This document shows positions 23,479 through 31,051 of a DNA stretch of 64,000 nt, piece by piece. The DNA comes from DATAUD01 sp036501665. Its GTDB lineage: Bacteria; Verrucomicrobiota; Verrucomicrobiia; Limisphaerales; Palsa-1400. The DNA lies in NCBI GenBank assembly GCA_036501665.1, contig DASXZW010000001.1, forward strand, positions 62,001 through 126,000. Reading direction: 5' to 3'. Both the position numbers and the translations under genes were made by a program. Within the stretch, counting starts at the first letter, position 1; each line of letters opens with the position of its first letter. Under the pieces are notes generated by a model. It was given only the letters and a program-made list of their open reading frames with translations. It was not told the origin of the DNA and did not search any database.

Positions 23479-25869
23479 TCACGGAAAACCCAAACCATAA
23501 AATCTGGCTGCACTATTAGTATTGATGGGTTCGCTGAAATGGAACAAGCCGTTGCTGAGCGTGACTGTCTCAATTGGAGTCCACACTGGACTTGTTAGAT
23601 TGGAGCAAGCTTCCACAACAACCTTCAAGTTCGTTGATCCCGTGATGTTGAATCCAAACTGACTATTACTGACTCCAAAACCGCGATCTGAGACTTGAAT
23701 TACAGGATTCCAAACTGTGGCGAGCGCGCCGGTGTTCGCAGAGAAAGCGGCCCAACCCGATGATCCTGGGAAATAATAGACCATCGCGGCTGTGGTTGCG
23801 GCGAAAACGGATGGGTCGGCGGCAGGCGCGTTCCCCAGGAAATAAAAATTGGTCGCACCCGACCCGTAGAATGTGTCCGCACCGAGATTGTTCACGCTCG
23901 ACGGGAAGTTCATCGTTGTCAGTCCGGCACAATTCTCGAAGGCCAGCGCGCCAATGCTCGCGACGCTGTCAGGAATTGTAATGTTGGTCAAAGCGGAACA
24001 ATTCACGAAAGAATAACCTGCGAGTTGTGTGATGCCTGAGGGAATCGTGTAATTTCCAGCCAAACCGTTCGGACACTCGATGATCGTGGTCTGTTTTTTG
24101 TCACACAAAACTCCATTGATCGTGCTGTAAAAAGGATTTTGTTCATCGACATTGATCCCTGTAAGGCTCGCGCAGCCCGAAAACGGAACGAAGCCAATGG
24201 AAGTGACGCTGGAGGGGACGGAGATTTCCGCGAGGCTGGCGCAGCCGTTGAACGCGGAATTGCCGATGATGGCCACACCCGGGGAAATTGTCACCGCGGT
24301 CAAACCATAACATTGCTCGAACGCGCTGACGCCGATAGTATTGACATTGCTGGGAATCACCAGATGCGTCAAGCCGGCACACTCGTAAAAAGTGTAGGGA
24401 GCAATGTTGGCCACGCCCGCAGGCAGCGTCACAGTCGCAAGGCCGGAACAGTAGGCGAAGGCATATTGACCGATATTTGAGACGGTATTCGCAATGGTGA
24501 CGCTTTTCATGCCGGAGCAATACTCAAAAGCCTGATTTCCTATGGCAGTGACACCGGTCGGAATTCTGACCGTCGGCAGGCTCAAGCAATATTCAAAGGC
24601 CGATTGTCCGATGTTGGTAACGCTTGCGGGAATGGAGGCGTTGACGAGGCTGAAACAGTTTTCAAACGCGTTGGATTCAATGTTGCCGACGCCGTTGTTG
24701 ATCGTGACAGCGGACAACCGTGTGCAATACTCGAACGCCTCCGCGCCAATGTCGCTGACGCTTCCTGGAATCGTCACGCCCGTCAGATTCAGGCAATTAT
24801 AAAACGCATCCCGGTTGATGCTTGAAAGGCCAGATGGCAATTGAATGCCAGTCAGACCTTTGCAGTCCTGGAACGCCTCTTCGGCAATATTGGTGACAGT
24901 GGACGGCATCGCGAAACTTCCCTCTGCTCCCGGCGGATAATCCAGAAGCGAGGTCCGAGCCTTATTGTATAAGACACCATTCGTGCTGCTGAAGGCCGTG
25001 TTTAGTGAGATGACGGTGATTCCTGCGAGGCTCGCGCAGCCGAAAAAAGCGCCGTCACCGATATTGGTCACGCTTGACGGAACGACGATATTTGTCAACT
25101 TCGAGCAATTTTCAAAGGCCGACCATTCAATTGTTTTGACGCTGTTTGGCACGCTGTAACCGCCGGCCATTCCTCCGGGGCATTCAATAATCGTCGTTTG
25201 CGGTTTGTTGAACAACACACCGTTTGTGCTTCTGAATCGAAAATTATTTGCTGCCACGTTAATCGCTGTCATGGATGCGCAGCCGGAAAATGGACTGGTC
25301 CCGATTGCGCTGACGTTCGTCGGAATGACGATTTCGGTTAAAGCTCCACAACTCTCAAAGGCATAATCCCCGATGCTGATGAGGCCATTGGGCAGGGTGA
25401 CATTTGTCAGGTAAGAGCACTCCTGGAATGCTCCAACAGTGATGTTGGTGACGCTGATCGGAATTGCATAACTTCCGCTCATCCCTCCGGGAAATTCAAC
25501 AAGAGTCGTCATGCTTTTATTAAACAAAACTCCGTTGCTGGAGGCGTAGGTCAAATTTTGCGGATCAACATTGATTGCGACCAAGCCTAAGCATCCGGCA
25601 AAAGAGGCGCCACTGAGTTGGGTGACGCTGGCGGGGATTTCCACATTCGTGATGCTCGAATCTTCGCTGAACGAGTAATCGGCGATGCCGACGACCGGCA
25701 GGTTGTCCAGACTCGGCGGAATGATGAAATCCCCCGAGGGCGGGATGCCGCCATAATAGCCGTGGATGACAACGCCTCCGTTTTCGATCAGATAAGTGAA
25801 AGGGACTTGCGCCGTCGCTGCCATCGCTAATAACAAGAGACCAAGAAAAAGCGTCGTTGCGCGTTTCAT
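23479..25869 (-). CDS. secreted BspA-type leucine-rich repeat surface protein
   Basis: The 796-residue protein has a signal peptide (LFLGLLLLAMAATAQ) and then about 20 LRR_5 units with consensus A-F-x-x-C-x-x-L-T-x-V-x-I-P-x-x-V-x-x-I-G. Between LRR blocks a 40-residue module recurs four times (N-x-x-x-x-S-x-N-G-V-L-x-N-K-x-x-T-x-x-x-x-x-P-x-G-x-x-G-x-Y-x-I-P). The C-terminal 65 residues (FGFNITGSTNLKVVVEACSN ... SAARFYGLGFP) form the beta-sandwich terminal domain also seen in the GloVer protein at 31844. It is probably a cell-surface or secreted adhesin-like protein; ligand unknown. Confidence 0.9.
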   Translation of the reverse strand: MKRATTLFLGLLLLAMAATAQVPFTYLIENGGVVIHGYYGGIPPSGDFIIPPSLDNLPVVGIADYSFSEDSSITNVEIPASVTQLSGASFAGCLGLVAINVDPQNLTYASSNGVLFNKSMTTLVEFPGGMSGSYAIPISVTNITVGAFQECSYLTNVTLPNGLISIGDYAFESCGALTEIVIPTNVSAIGTSPFSGCASMTAINVAANNFRFRSTNGVLFNKPQTTIIECPGGMAGGYSVPNSVKTIEWSAFENCSKLTNIVVPSSVTNIGDGAFFGCASLAGITVISLNTAFSSTNGVLYNKARTSLLDYPPGAEGSFAMPSTVTNIAEEAFQDCKGLTGIQLPSGLSSINRDAFYNCLNLTGVTIPGSVSDIGAEAFEYCTRLSAVTINNGVGNIESNAFENCFSLVNASIPASVTNIGQSAFEYCLSLPTVRIPTGVTAIGNQAFEYCSGMKSVTIANTVSNIGQYAFAYCSGLATVTLPAGVANIAPYTFYECAGLTHLVIPSNVNTIGVSAFEQCYGLTAVTISPGVAIIGNSAFNGCASLAEISVPSSVTSIGFVPFSGCASLTGINVDEQNPFYSTINGVLCDKKQTTIIECPNGLAGNYTIPSGITQLAGYSFVNCSALTNITIPDSVASIGALAFENCAGLTTMNFPSSVNNLGADTFYGSGATNFYFLGNAPAADPSVFAATTAAMVYYFPGSSGWAAFSANTGALATVWNPVIQVSDRGFGVSNSQFGFNITGSTNLKVVVEACSNLTSPVWTPIETVTLSNGLFHFSEPINTNSAARFYGLGFP

Positions 25870-26009
25870 TGTTGGGCGGCGAGGGTTTGGTGTTTTGGTA
25901 GGCCCAATGAAACCTGAATCGCGGGCGTTGGGCAAGTTTCGCGTTTTGGGTCGGTGTTCAAAAACCATTGCGAATCAAATTTTTTTGTGGCAGACAGTGC
26001 GGCTTGTCT

Positions 26010-27617
26010 ATGCGAATTATCAGGATTTTCCCACGGTGGGTTGCCCGGACTTTCCTACCGTGGGTTTTGATGGGGCTTATGGCCGCCGTCGCATCATTTT
26101 CCGCGGTGGGGGAGGATGCGGTTGCCGTGCAGTATCATTTTGCGGGGGCGGCAAATTTGGCGAAGGGCCCTAATTTTTCCACGGCTTCCGGGATTCTTCG
26201 CGCGCCGAGCAGCGCTGGCTATGAGTCACTTGTGTTGGATCGCCTTTCGCGGGTTTTCTGGAGGGACCTGAAATTTAGCGCCGGCGGCTCGCCGACGAAC
26301 GTGTTGCGGCCTTTGCTGGAAGATTTGTGGCAGGCTGAATCCGTGGGCAGCTTCGGGGCAAATCCCATTGACCTGAGTTTTGTTGTTGCGGCGCGTTTGG
26401 ATAAGGCCCGCGCAGAGGTTTGGCAGAAGAATTTGGAAACGGCGATGAGCGGCAAGGGGGCTTCTTTCGCAGCGGAAAGCTTCAACGGTTCGCGGTGGGA
26501 CAATGGGTTTTGGCTGGTGCGCGCGAACGATTGGGTTGTGGTCGGACGCGGCGAAGGACTTTCTTCCGTCCGCCGGGATTATTTGCAGCAACTTCAAAAA
26601 TCCGGACGTCCGTGGCCTGCGCTGGATAAGCAATGCTTCCAAGCTGTCATCGACTTTCCGCTTTTGTCAGGGAACGGCGATTCCCACGTCATTCCCCTGA
26701 AACCTGCCAGAACGACGGTCGATATTACCGCCAGCGGCAACCGGTTTCATGTTAATGCTTTTCTATCTTATGCGGAAGCGGCGGTGTGGTCGCCTCAACC
26801 CTGGCGGATTCCGAAGGAGTTGGTGCGCCAGCCATTGACGAGTTTCACAGCGGCCCAGGGAATTGAGCCTTATCTTCAATTTAGCGACGTTTTTTCGCGG
26901 CTCGCCACCGACCCTTTCACGAACCAATTCTATTGCTGGGCGCAAAAGGAGATGCCGTTTGAAAGTTACATGGCATGGCCAGTAAACAATGCCTCGAATG
27001 TGCTGCAAGATATTGGAAATAAGGAACTTGTGATATTGAACCCTCTCCTCTCAAAGCGCGATAATTCCCAGCTAACGTGGTCTTCTGCATCGCATCAAAT
27101 TGGATGGACCAAATCAGCGATAATGAGGCCTTTTATTCGAGCATCCACCGAAAAAGAGGGTGATTTTCTGTTTGCGGGATTGTTCGATCCTCACGAGGGG
27201 AATCCTCCCGCGCCGGCTGATTTGTGGGCGCAGTTTGAGAGTCGGAGCGACCTTGTTTACTACAATTGGGAGCTGACAAGTTTGCGCGTTCATCAATGGC
27301 GATTGTTTGCGGAAATGCTGCCGATGCTCGCGCCGGTATCCGGGCATGGTCCGGCGCAAACCGATAAGAAAACGCCGCTGCCGTATGTCGCCGTCGAAAA
27401 TTGGCTTGCGGGAATGGAATTCGCGCTTGGAAATACGGTGACCGAAGTCACCCGGACATCGCCGGATGAATTGACCGTCACGCGGTCGGCCCCGCTGGTT
27501 TTTACGGGGTTGGAATTGGTTTGGTTGTCGTACTGGCTGGCGGATGTTCCCGCCGCGCCGTTCAATATGAATTTAATGCCGAAGGCAAAGATTTCAGGGC
27601 CGGGGGCGCCGCATTAG
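26010..27617 (+). CDS. secreted hypothetical protein, unrecognised
   Basis: The 535-residue protein has an N-terminal basic region and a hydrophobic signal (TFLPWVLMGLMAAVASFSAVG), so it is exported. No catalytic motif is recognisable. Aromatic-rich segments (WDNGFWLVRANDWVVVGRGE, FYCWAQKEMPFESYMAWPV, LVYYNWELTSLRVHQWRLF) suggest a compact globular protein. The C-terminal WLAGMEFALGN and LELVWLSYWLADVP hint at a hydrophobic core or membrane association. ATG 26010 is preferred to the TTG at 25968 because the signal peptide then has normal length. It is divergent from the LRR gene. Confidence 0.7.
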   Translation: MRIIRIFPRWVARTFLPWVLMGLMAAVASFSAVGEDAVAVQYHFAGAANLAKGPNFSTASGILRAPSSAGYESLVLDRLSRVFWRDLKFSAGGSPTNVLRPLLEDLWQAESVGSFGANPIDLSFVVAARLDKARAEVWQKNLETAMSGKGASFAAESFNGSRWDNGFWLVRANDWVVVGRGEGLSSVRRDYLQQLQKSGRPWPALDKQCFQAVIDFPLLSGNGDSHVIPLKPARTTVDITASGNRFHVNAFLSYAEAAVWSPQPWRIPKELVRQPLTSFTAAQGIEPYLQFSDVFSRLATDPFTNQFYCWAQKEMPFESYMAWPVNNASNVLQDIGNKELVILNPLLSKRDNSQLTWSSASHQIGWTKSAIMRPFIRASTEKEGDFLFAGLFDPHEGNPPAPADLWAQFESRSDLVYYNWELTSLRVHQWRLFAEMLPMLAPVSGHGPAQTDKKTPLPYVAVENWLAGMEFALGNTVTEVTRTSPDELTVTRSAPLVFTGLELVWLSYWLADVPAAPFNMNLMPKAKISGPGAPH

Positions 27618-27685
27618 CTGCAAACTCAAAGTCACGCACGGTCCGTTGAAGGACAGGTGACGTACATTGAAGCCGACGTGATACC

Positions 27686-27898
27686 ATGAAAATGATCCAG
27701 GAACGCCAGCGCCGCTACACCGATGACGTCGGCATCATCGTCACCCCCGCCGACGGCAGTCCCCAGTACGCCATCGATCCTCTCGACGACGTCACATTTG
27801 AAAAGCAGAAACTGAAACCGGAAATTGAACAGAAGCCAACAAAGGAAACGAAGCCTTGATCGTTTCTCTCTGCTCACTCCGCTTCCTCTTGTAAACTA
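27686..27898 (+). CDS. doubtful small ORF, possibly debris
   Basis: A 70-codon ORF from ATG 27686 starts MKMIQERQRRYTDDVG and includes PADGSPQYAIDPLDDV. Composition up to residue about 50 looks coding, but the 3' part runs into the CTTCG repeat, so the end is probably not original. No family recognised. Confidence 0.25.
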
Positions 27899-27937
27899 AA
27901 AATTATGTTTTCCTTCGTTACCTTCGTTCCCTTGGTG
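27839..27937. repeat. inverted repeat with CTTCGTTTCCTT-type arms (copy 2)
   Basis: The left arm (AAAGGAAACGAAG, 27840-27852) and right arm (CCTTCGTTACCTTCGTTCCC, about 27907-27926) flank about 55 bp. This is the same family and arm spacing as 4613-4713. Confidence 0.55.
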
Positions 27938-28100
27938 TAAGTTATGTATCTGCGAATCACGCGCGACGACATCAGGCCCGCCGCGATCACCCGCCTGATC
28001 CGCAGTATGCGGGGGGCATATTTTTGCGTGAATCTTACCCGAAATAATTTTTGGGCGGCGCAGCAGATTTGATAATTGATATGAAAGTTGCAGTGGACAG

Positions 28101-28129
28101 CGGACGCCTCGGCGAGGCGTCCCTACCTC
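28101..28129 (+). repeat. GGACGCCTCG palindrome (copy B, half unit)
   Basis: CGGACGCCTCGGCGAGGCGT followed by CCCTACC, with the downstream flank TCGGAGTTTAGAT. It is one hairpin of the full 54-bp element. The GGAG in the flank lies near the pdxJ start and might by chance look like a ribosome-binding site. Confidence 0.8.
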
Positions 28130-28156
28130 GGAGTTTAGATTCTTGTGCCTATAGAT

Positions 28157-28906
28157 ATGTTAAAATTGGGTGTTAATATTGACCATGTCGCGACTTTGCG
28201 CGAGGCCCGCTATCGCGGACGCCAGCAGGGGGAACCGGACCCCATCGAGGCGGCTCTGATTTGCGAATCGGCGGGCGCGGACGGGATCACGGCGCATTTG
28301 CGCGAAGACCGTCGGCACATGCAGGATCGCGACATTCGCAAATTGCGGGAAGTCATCAAGACGCGATTGAATTTCGAGATGGCCAATGCGCCGGAAATCA
28401 TCGGCATCGCGCTGGAAATCAAACCCGACATCGTTTGCCTCGTCCCCGAACGCCGGGAGGAAGTCACCACGGAAGGCGGGTTGGACGTTGCCAGTCATTG
28501 GACTGCGATTGCGGCGACTCGGCAAAAGATGAACGACGCGGGCATCGACGTCAGTCTGTTCATCGCGCCAGACCCGGACCAAGTCCAGGCGGCATCGCGA
28601 ACCGGAAGCCAGTTTATTGAATTGCACACGGGGGCGTTCGCGGAAATTTTTCATCGCAAACGTGAGCGGGCGACAGAATTGGAACGCCTCACTGCCGCTG
28701 CGAACCAGGCGCATGATCTGGGCCTGCGCATCAACGCGGGGCATGGGTTGAATTATCAGAATTTAGCCGCGTTGCGCCAGGTGCCGCATCTGGAGGAATT
28801 GAATATCGGGCACAGCATCATCAGCCGCGCGCTGGTCGTGGGATTAGCGGGCGCGGTTCGCGAAATGTTGCTGGCGATGAAGGAATTGGGGAAGGGACAG
28901 GTTTAA
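28157..28906 (+). CDS. pdxJ: pyridoxine 5'-phosphate synthase PdxJ
   Basis: PdxJ condenses 1-deoxyxylulose 5-phosphate with 3-amino-2-oxopropyl phosphate in the DXP-dependent vitamin B6 route. The TIM-barrel protein has the signature N-terminus LKLGVNIDHVATLREAR, AGADGITAHLREDRRHMQD (active-site His and Arg), LNFEMA, CLVPERREEVTTEGGLDV, FIELHTGAFAE, INAGHGLNYQN and ELNIGHSIISRAL. These cover all known active-site blocks. Length 249 is normal. ATG 28157 fits relatives; GTG 28145 would add four residues. acpS lies 147 bp downstream beyond a palindromic repeat; the pdxJ-acpS pairing is common in bacteria. Confidence 0.96.
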   Translation: MLKLGVNIDHVATLREARYRGRQQGEPDPIEAALICESAGADGITAHLREDRRHMQDRDIRKLREVIKTRLNFEMANAPEIIGIALEIKPDIVCLVPERREEVTTEGGLDVASHWTAIAATRQKMNDAGIDVSLFIAPDPDQVQAASRTGSQFIELHTGAFAEIFHRKRERATELERLTAAANQAHDLGLRINAGHGLNYQNLAALRQVPHLEELNIGHSIISRALVVGLAGAVREMLLAMKELGKGQV

Positions 28907-28937
28907 CCCATTGAATAGCAATGCGCTTATTTTTGTT

Positions 28938-29031
28938 GGCAGGGACGGCCCGTCGGGCTGTCCGTGGACACCTTGGAGCCAGAACAGAGTGGGATGTACC
29001 GCTAACGGACGCCTCGGCGAGGCGTCCCACC
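28938..29031. repeat. GGACGCCTCG element, expanded form (copy C)
   Basis: The left hairpin (AGGGACGGCCCGTCGGGCTG then TCCG, 28941-28964) and right hairpin (CGGACGCCTCGGCGAGGCGT then CCCACC, 29006-29031) are separated by about 40 bp instead of being joined as in copies A and F. It lies between pdxJ and acpS. Confidence 0.75.
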
Positions 29032-29053
29032 TTTAATTTAATATTGACTTAAA

Positions 29054-29434
29054 TTGATTCTCGGCACTGGCATTGACATTATTGAAGTGGAACGGATCGA
29101 AACGGCCTTCAAAAAATTTGGGGAGCGATTCGTGCAGAGGATTCTTTGTCCTGCGGAAATCGCTTACTGCCTCTCGCATAAGTCGCCCGGGCCGTTTCTC
29201 GCGGCGCGGTTCGCCGGGAAGGAGGCTATTTCCAAGGCGTTCGGCACTGGAATCGGCGCGCAACTGGCCTGGCAGGACATGGAAATCTGCCGCAAAGAAT
29301 CCGGGGAGCCTTACGTGACGCTGCACGGAAAAGGGCAAACCCTGCTTGCGGAACGAGGTGGGCGAATCGTCCACATCAGCCTCAGCCACACAGAAAAGCA
29401 CGCCACGGCGGTGGCGATTCTTGAAAGTGTCTGA
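29054..29434 (+). CDS. acpS: holo-[acyl-carrier-protein] synthase AcpS
   Basis: AcpS transfers 4'-phosphopantetheine from CoA to the ACP serine. The 126-residue length is normal. Motifs are ILGTGIDIIEVERIE (metal-binding Asp at residue 8), FLAARFAGKEAISKAFG (Glu metal ligand and Lys), and VHISLSHTEKHATAVAIL. The start must be TTG 29054 because no ATG or GTG gives the obligatory G-x-D-I-x strand, and no Shine-Dalgarno is evident. It shares the strand with pdxJ but a repeat lies between, so co-transcription is uncertain. Confidence 0.94.
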   Translation: MILGTGIDIIEVERIETAFKKFGERFVQRILCPAEIAYCLSHKSPGPFLAARFAGKEAISKAFGTGIGAQLAWQDMEICRKESGEPYVTLHGKGQTLLAERGGRIVHISLSHTEKHATAVAILESV

Positions 29435-29604
29435 CGAAGCTGAACTTTTCCTCCTTGCGGCGCTTAAAAAACAAGAAATGAATTTTTGAAGCTTATCGGC
29501 TAACAAGGGGTGCGCGTGTTTTGTCTCATCTTGTTGTGTTCGCTCAATCCCGCTAACGTCCTGCCCATGACAACGGCGCTAAAACAGAGACATATTCTGG
29601 AGGG

Positions 29605-29911
29605 ATGTTGAGCAAAGCTCGCGCGGTCATGGATACAAATGTGTTGGTCGCGGCATTTCGCTCACGCACAGGTGCGTCCTACCAAGTCTTTGAGCGACTG
29701 CGGCGCGATGAGTGGACGGCGGTCTTGAGCAATCATTTGCTCTACGAATACGAGGAGGTCTTGAAGCGAGACGCCACTGCGCTGACGCTGAGTTTAGAAG
29801 ATGTGGACCAAATCTTAAACACCCTGTGTGCGCGTGCAACCGGCGTCGGCGTTGGGCATTCAAATCTTGAAACCGAGAGAGTTTTTGGGTAAGTTGCAAC
29901 GAGTTAAATGA
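29605..29911 (+). pseudogene. truncated/frameshifted PIN-domain toxin
   Basis: The ORF begins AVMDTNVLVAAFRSRTGASY, the first conserved Asp block of the COG1569-type PIN RNases, and continues to about residue 80 (YEYEEVLKRD). It then loses similarity and stops at 29892. In the +1 frame the sequence from 29855 reads GIQILKPREFLGKLQRVK, the usual C-terminus of this family, and ends at 29911 overlapping the antitoxin ATG (ATGA). The middle part, with the remaining catalytic acids (normally about 40 residues), is missing. So the toxin gene has an out-of-frame internal deletion and should be inactive. Confidence 0.75.
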
Positions 29912-30147
29912 GGACATTGGAAGTAAAAATTCCAGACATGCTTTTGAAGCAAGTCAACGAAGTCGCTGCAAAGGAAAACGTCAGCGTGGATCATATCGTG
30001 TCCATTGCTCTGGCAGCACAGGTATCGGCTTCGCAGGCGCGTGAAAGCATTTCGTCCCGCGCCAAGCGCGTTGACTGGCAGAAGGTGGATGACATTCTTT
30101 CCCGTGTCCCGGCAAACCCGCCGTTGCCGGGTGACGAAGCCAATTAA
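29908..30147 (+). CDS. ribbon-helix-helix-like antitoxin
   Basis: The 79-residue protein has a beta strand LEVKIPDMLLKQVNEVAAKE, then NVSVDHIVSIALAAQVSA, the strand-helix-helix pattern of small MetJ/Arc-type DNA-binding antitoxins. A basic and acidic tail (RAKRVDWQKVDDILSRVP) follows, of the type that wraps a PIN toxin. Its ATG overlaps the original stop of the broken PIN gene, so the two were a coupled operon with the toxin first. With the toxin decayed this is an orphan antitoxin. Confidence 0.75.
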   Translation: MRTLEVKIPDMLLKQVNEVAAKENVSVDHIVSIALAAQVSASQARESISSRAKRVDWQKVDDILSRVPANPPLPGDEAN

Positions 30148-30447
30148 GAATACGGATGATTTCTGGGATGCAGGGCGAAAAGGGCTTTTGTCTAGTCAGA
30201 GTAAGAAAGCCTCTTGTTTCAGTCGTTTTCTTCCAAATGAAATAGACGGATGATTTGTTTCATTTCCTGTTGCCAACCCGAAACATCGGTGGCGGGCCGT
30301 GACATCCCCTAGGGTGTTGCACTGATGGGATTTAGGAGACTCCCTCGGTTTACTTGTTGTTGTTTTCGTCGGAAGTTTTCTTCGTTCACGGGCTTTGGCT
30401 ATACCGAATGCCCTGAAGTCTCTAAACGCAAAAAAAGGATAAACAAA
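30148..30447. other. 300-bp intergenic region upstream of the Gln-rich gene
   Basis: No gene supported. AT-rich; contains CTATACC near 30399 that could be a -10 element, without a matching -35. An AAGGA lies about 9 nt before the ATG at 30448. Confidence 0.4.
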
Positions 30448-30903
30448 ATGAACAAAGACACGACACAAGATCGCGGCCAGAAACCAAGTGAGCAACAGAA
30501 AGACCGCGATATGCAAGGTGGTCAGCAGGATCGCTCTCAACAGGGTGGCCAGCAGAACCGCAATCAGCAAAGCGGTCAGCAAAATCAGAATCGCGGCCAA
30601 CAAGACGATCAACAGAGGCGCGGTCAGCAAAGCGAACAGCCGACTCGGAATCAACAAGGCGGCCCGGAAGAACGAAATCAGCAGGGGAGCCAAACGGAGC
30701 GCACCCAGCAGTTCAACCGGAACCAGCCGAATCAGCAACAGGGGAATCAGCAGGACCGGAACAAACAACAGGGTCAGGGGCACGATCAAAACAGGCAGGG
30801 CGGCCAACAAGGGCAAGGTCGTAATCAGCAGGACCAAAACGAAAATCAGAACCAGGACCAGGAAAACAAACAACACGAAAAACATCCGGCACACACCCAT
30901 TAA
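30448..30903 (+). CDS. Gln/Asn/Gly-rich low-complexity protein (prion-like)
   Basis: The 151-residue protein is almost entirely Gln, Asn, Gly, Arg, Asp and Glu, built from irregular repeats such as GGQQNRNQQSGQQ and NQQQGNQQDRN, and ends HEKHPAHTH. It has no hydrophobic core, signal or membrane segment, so it should be fully disordered. ATG 30448 has a good ribosome-binding site (AAAAGGA, 8-9 nt upstream), unusual in this window. A clear terminator lies downstream (31006-31037), so the gene is a real unit. The opposite-strand reading, an oddly hydrophobic 239-residue ORF, is a mirror artefact of CAG/CAA codons. Role unknown; stress-related disordered proteins are one possibility. Confidence 0.7.
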   Translation: MNKDTTQDRGQKPSEQQKDRDMQGGQQDRSQQGGQQNRNQQSGQQNQNRGQQDDQQRRGQQSEQPTRNQQGGPEERNQQGSQTERTQQFNRNQPNQQQGNQQDRNKQQGQGHDQNRQGGQQGQGRNQQDQNENQNQDQENKQHEKHPAHTH

Positions 30904-30942
30904 GGGGAATGGCAAAACACGGAAGCCATTTTTGCACCCCTC

Positions 30943-31001
30943 TCTTGGCGCTTCGCGTCCGTTCTCTCCCCGCGATGCGGGGCGAGAATTGAAGAGGGGG
31001 G
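30943..31001. repeat. nested hairpin after the Gln-rich gene
   Basis: An inner palindrome, CTCTCCCCGCGATGCGGGGCGAG, is enclosed by outer CCCCTCTC and GAAGAGGGGG arms. No T-run follows, so it is not a classic terminator. It resembles the CCCTCTCC palindrome at 10881. Confidence 0.45.
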
Positions 31002-31005
31002 AAGT

Positions 31006-31037
31006 AAGTCCCTTGCTCGGGATGCAGGGGACTTTTT
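31006..31037 (+). terminator. rho-independent terminator after the Gln-rich gene
   Basis: Stem AAGTCCCTTGC (31006-31016) pairs with GCAGGGGACTT (31024-31034) with one G-T wobble and a 7-nt loop, followed by TTT and C. It lies 15 bp before the end of the convergent HNH gene. Confidence 0.6.
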
Positions 31038-31051
31038 CGTTAAGCGGACGA

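Larger units (their letters stand above)
27618..28156. other. 539-bp poorly coding region with repeats and possible gene debris
   Basis: Only a short doubtful ORF (27686-27898) is found. The region also contains an inverted CTTCG repeat (27839-27937), a GGGCGGCGC fragment shared with the 41069 repeat (28048-28070) and palindromic copy B (28101-28129). It looks like decayed sequence colonised by repeats. Confidence 0.5.

Noticed and set aside
23700..25700. Regular periodicity of about 69 bp suggesting a tandem or CRISPR-like array
   Set aside because: It is the codon-level reflection of the 23-residue LRR units within one open frame; no identical spacer-repeat pattern.
29435..29604. Possible small RNA or tRNA gene between acpS and the PIN pseudogene
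   Set aside because: No cloverleaf, CCA end or conserved TTCGA arm could be found, and there is no convincing terminator.
30500..30880. Short GGTCAGCAA-type tandem repeats as a possible non-coding array
   Set aside because: The repeats keep the reading frame across 151 codons and encode the Gln-rich protein.
30196..30915. 239-residue very hydrophobic ORF on the minus strand, looking like a multi-pass membrane protein
   Set aside because: It is antisense to the Gln-rich gene; CAG/CAA codons read backwards give Leu-rich strings. The plus strand has a ribosome-binding site and terminator.
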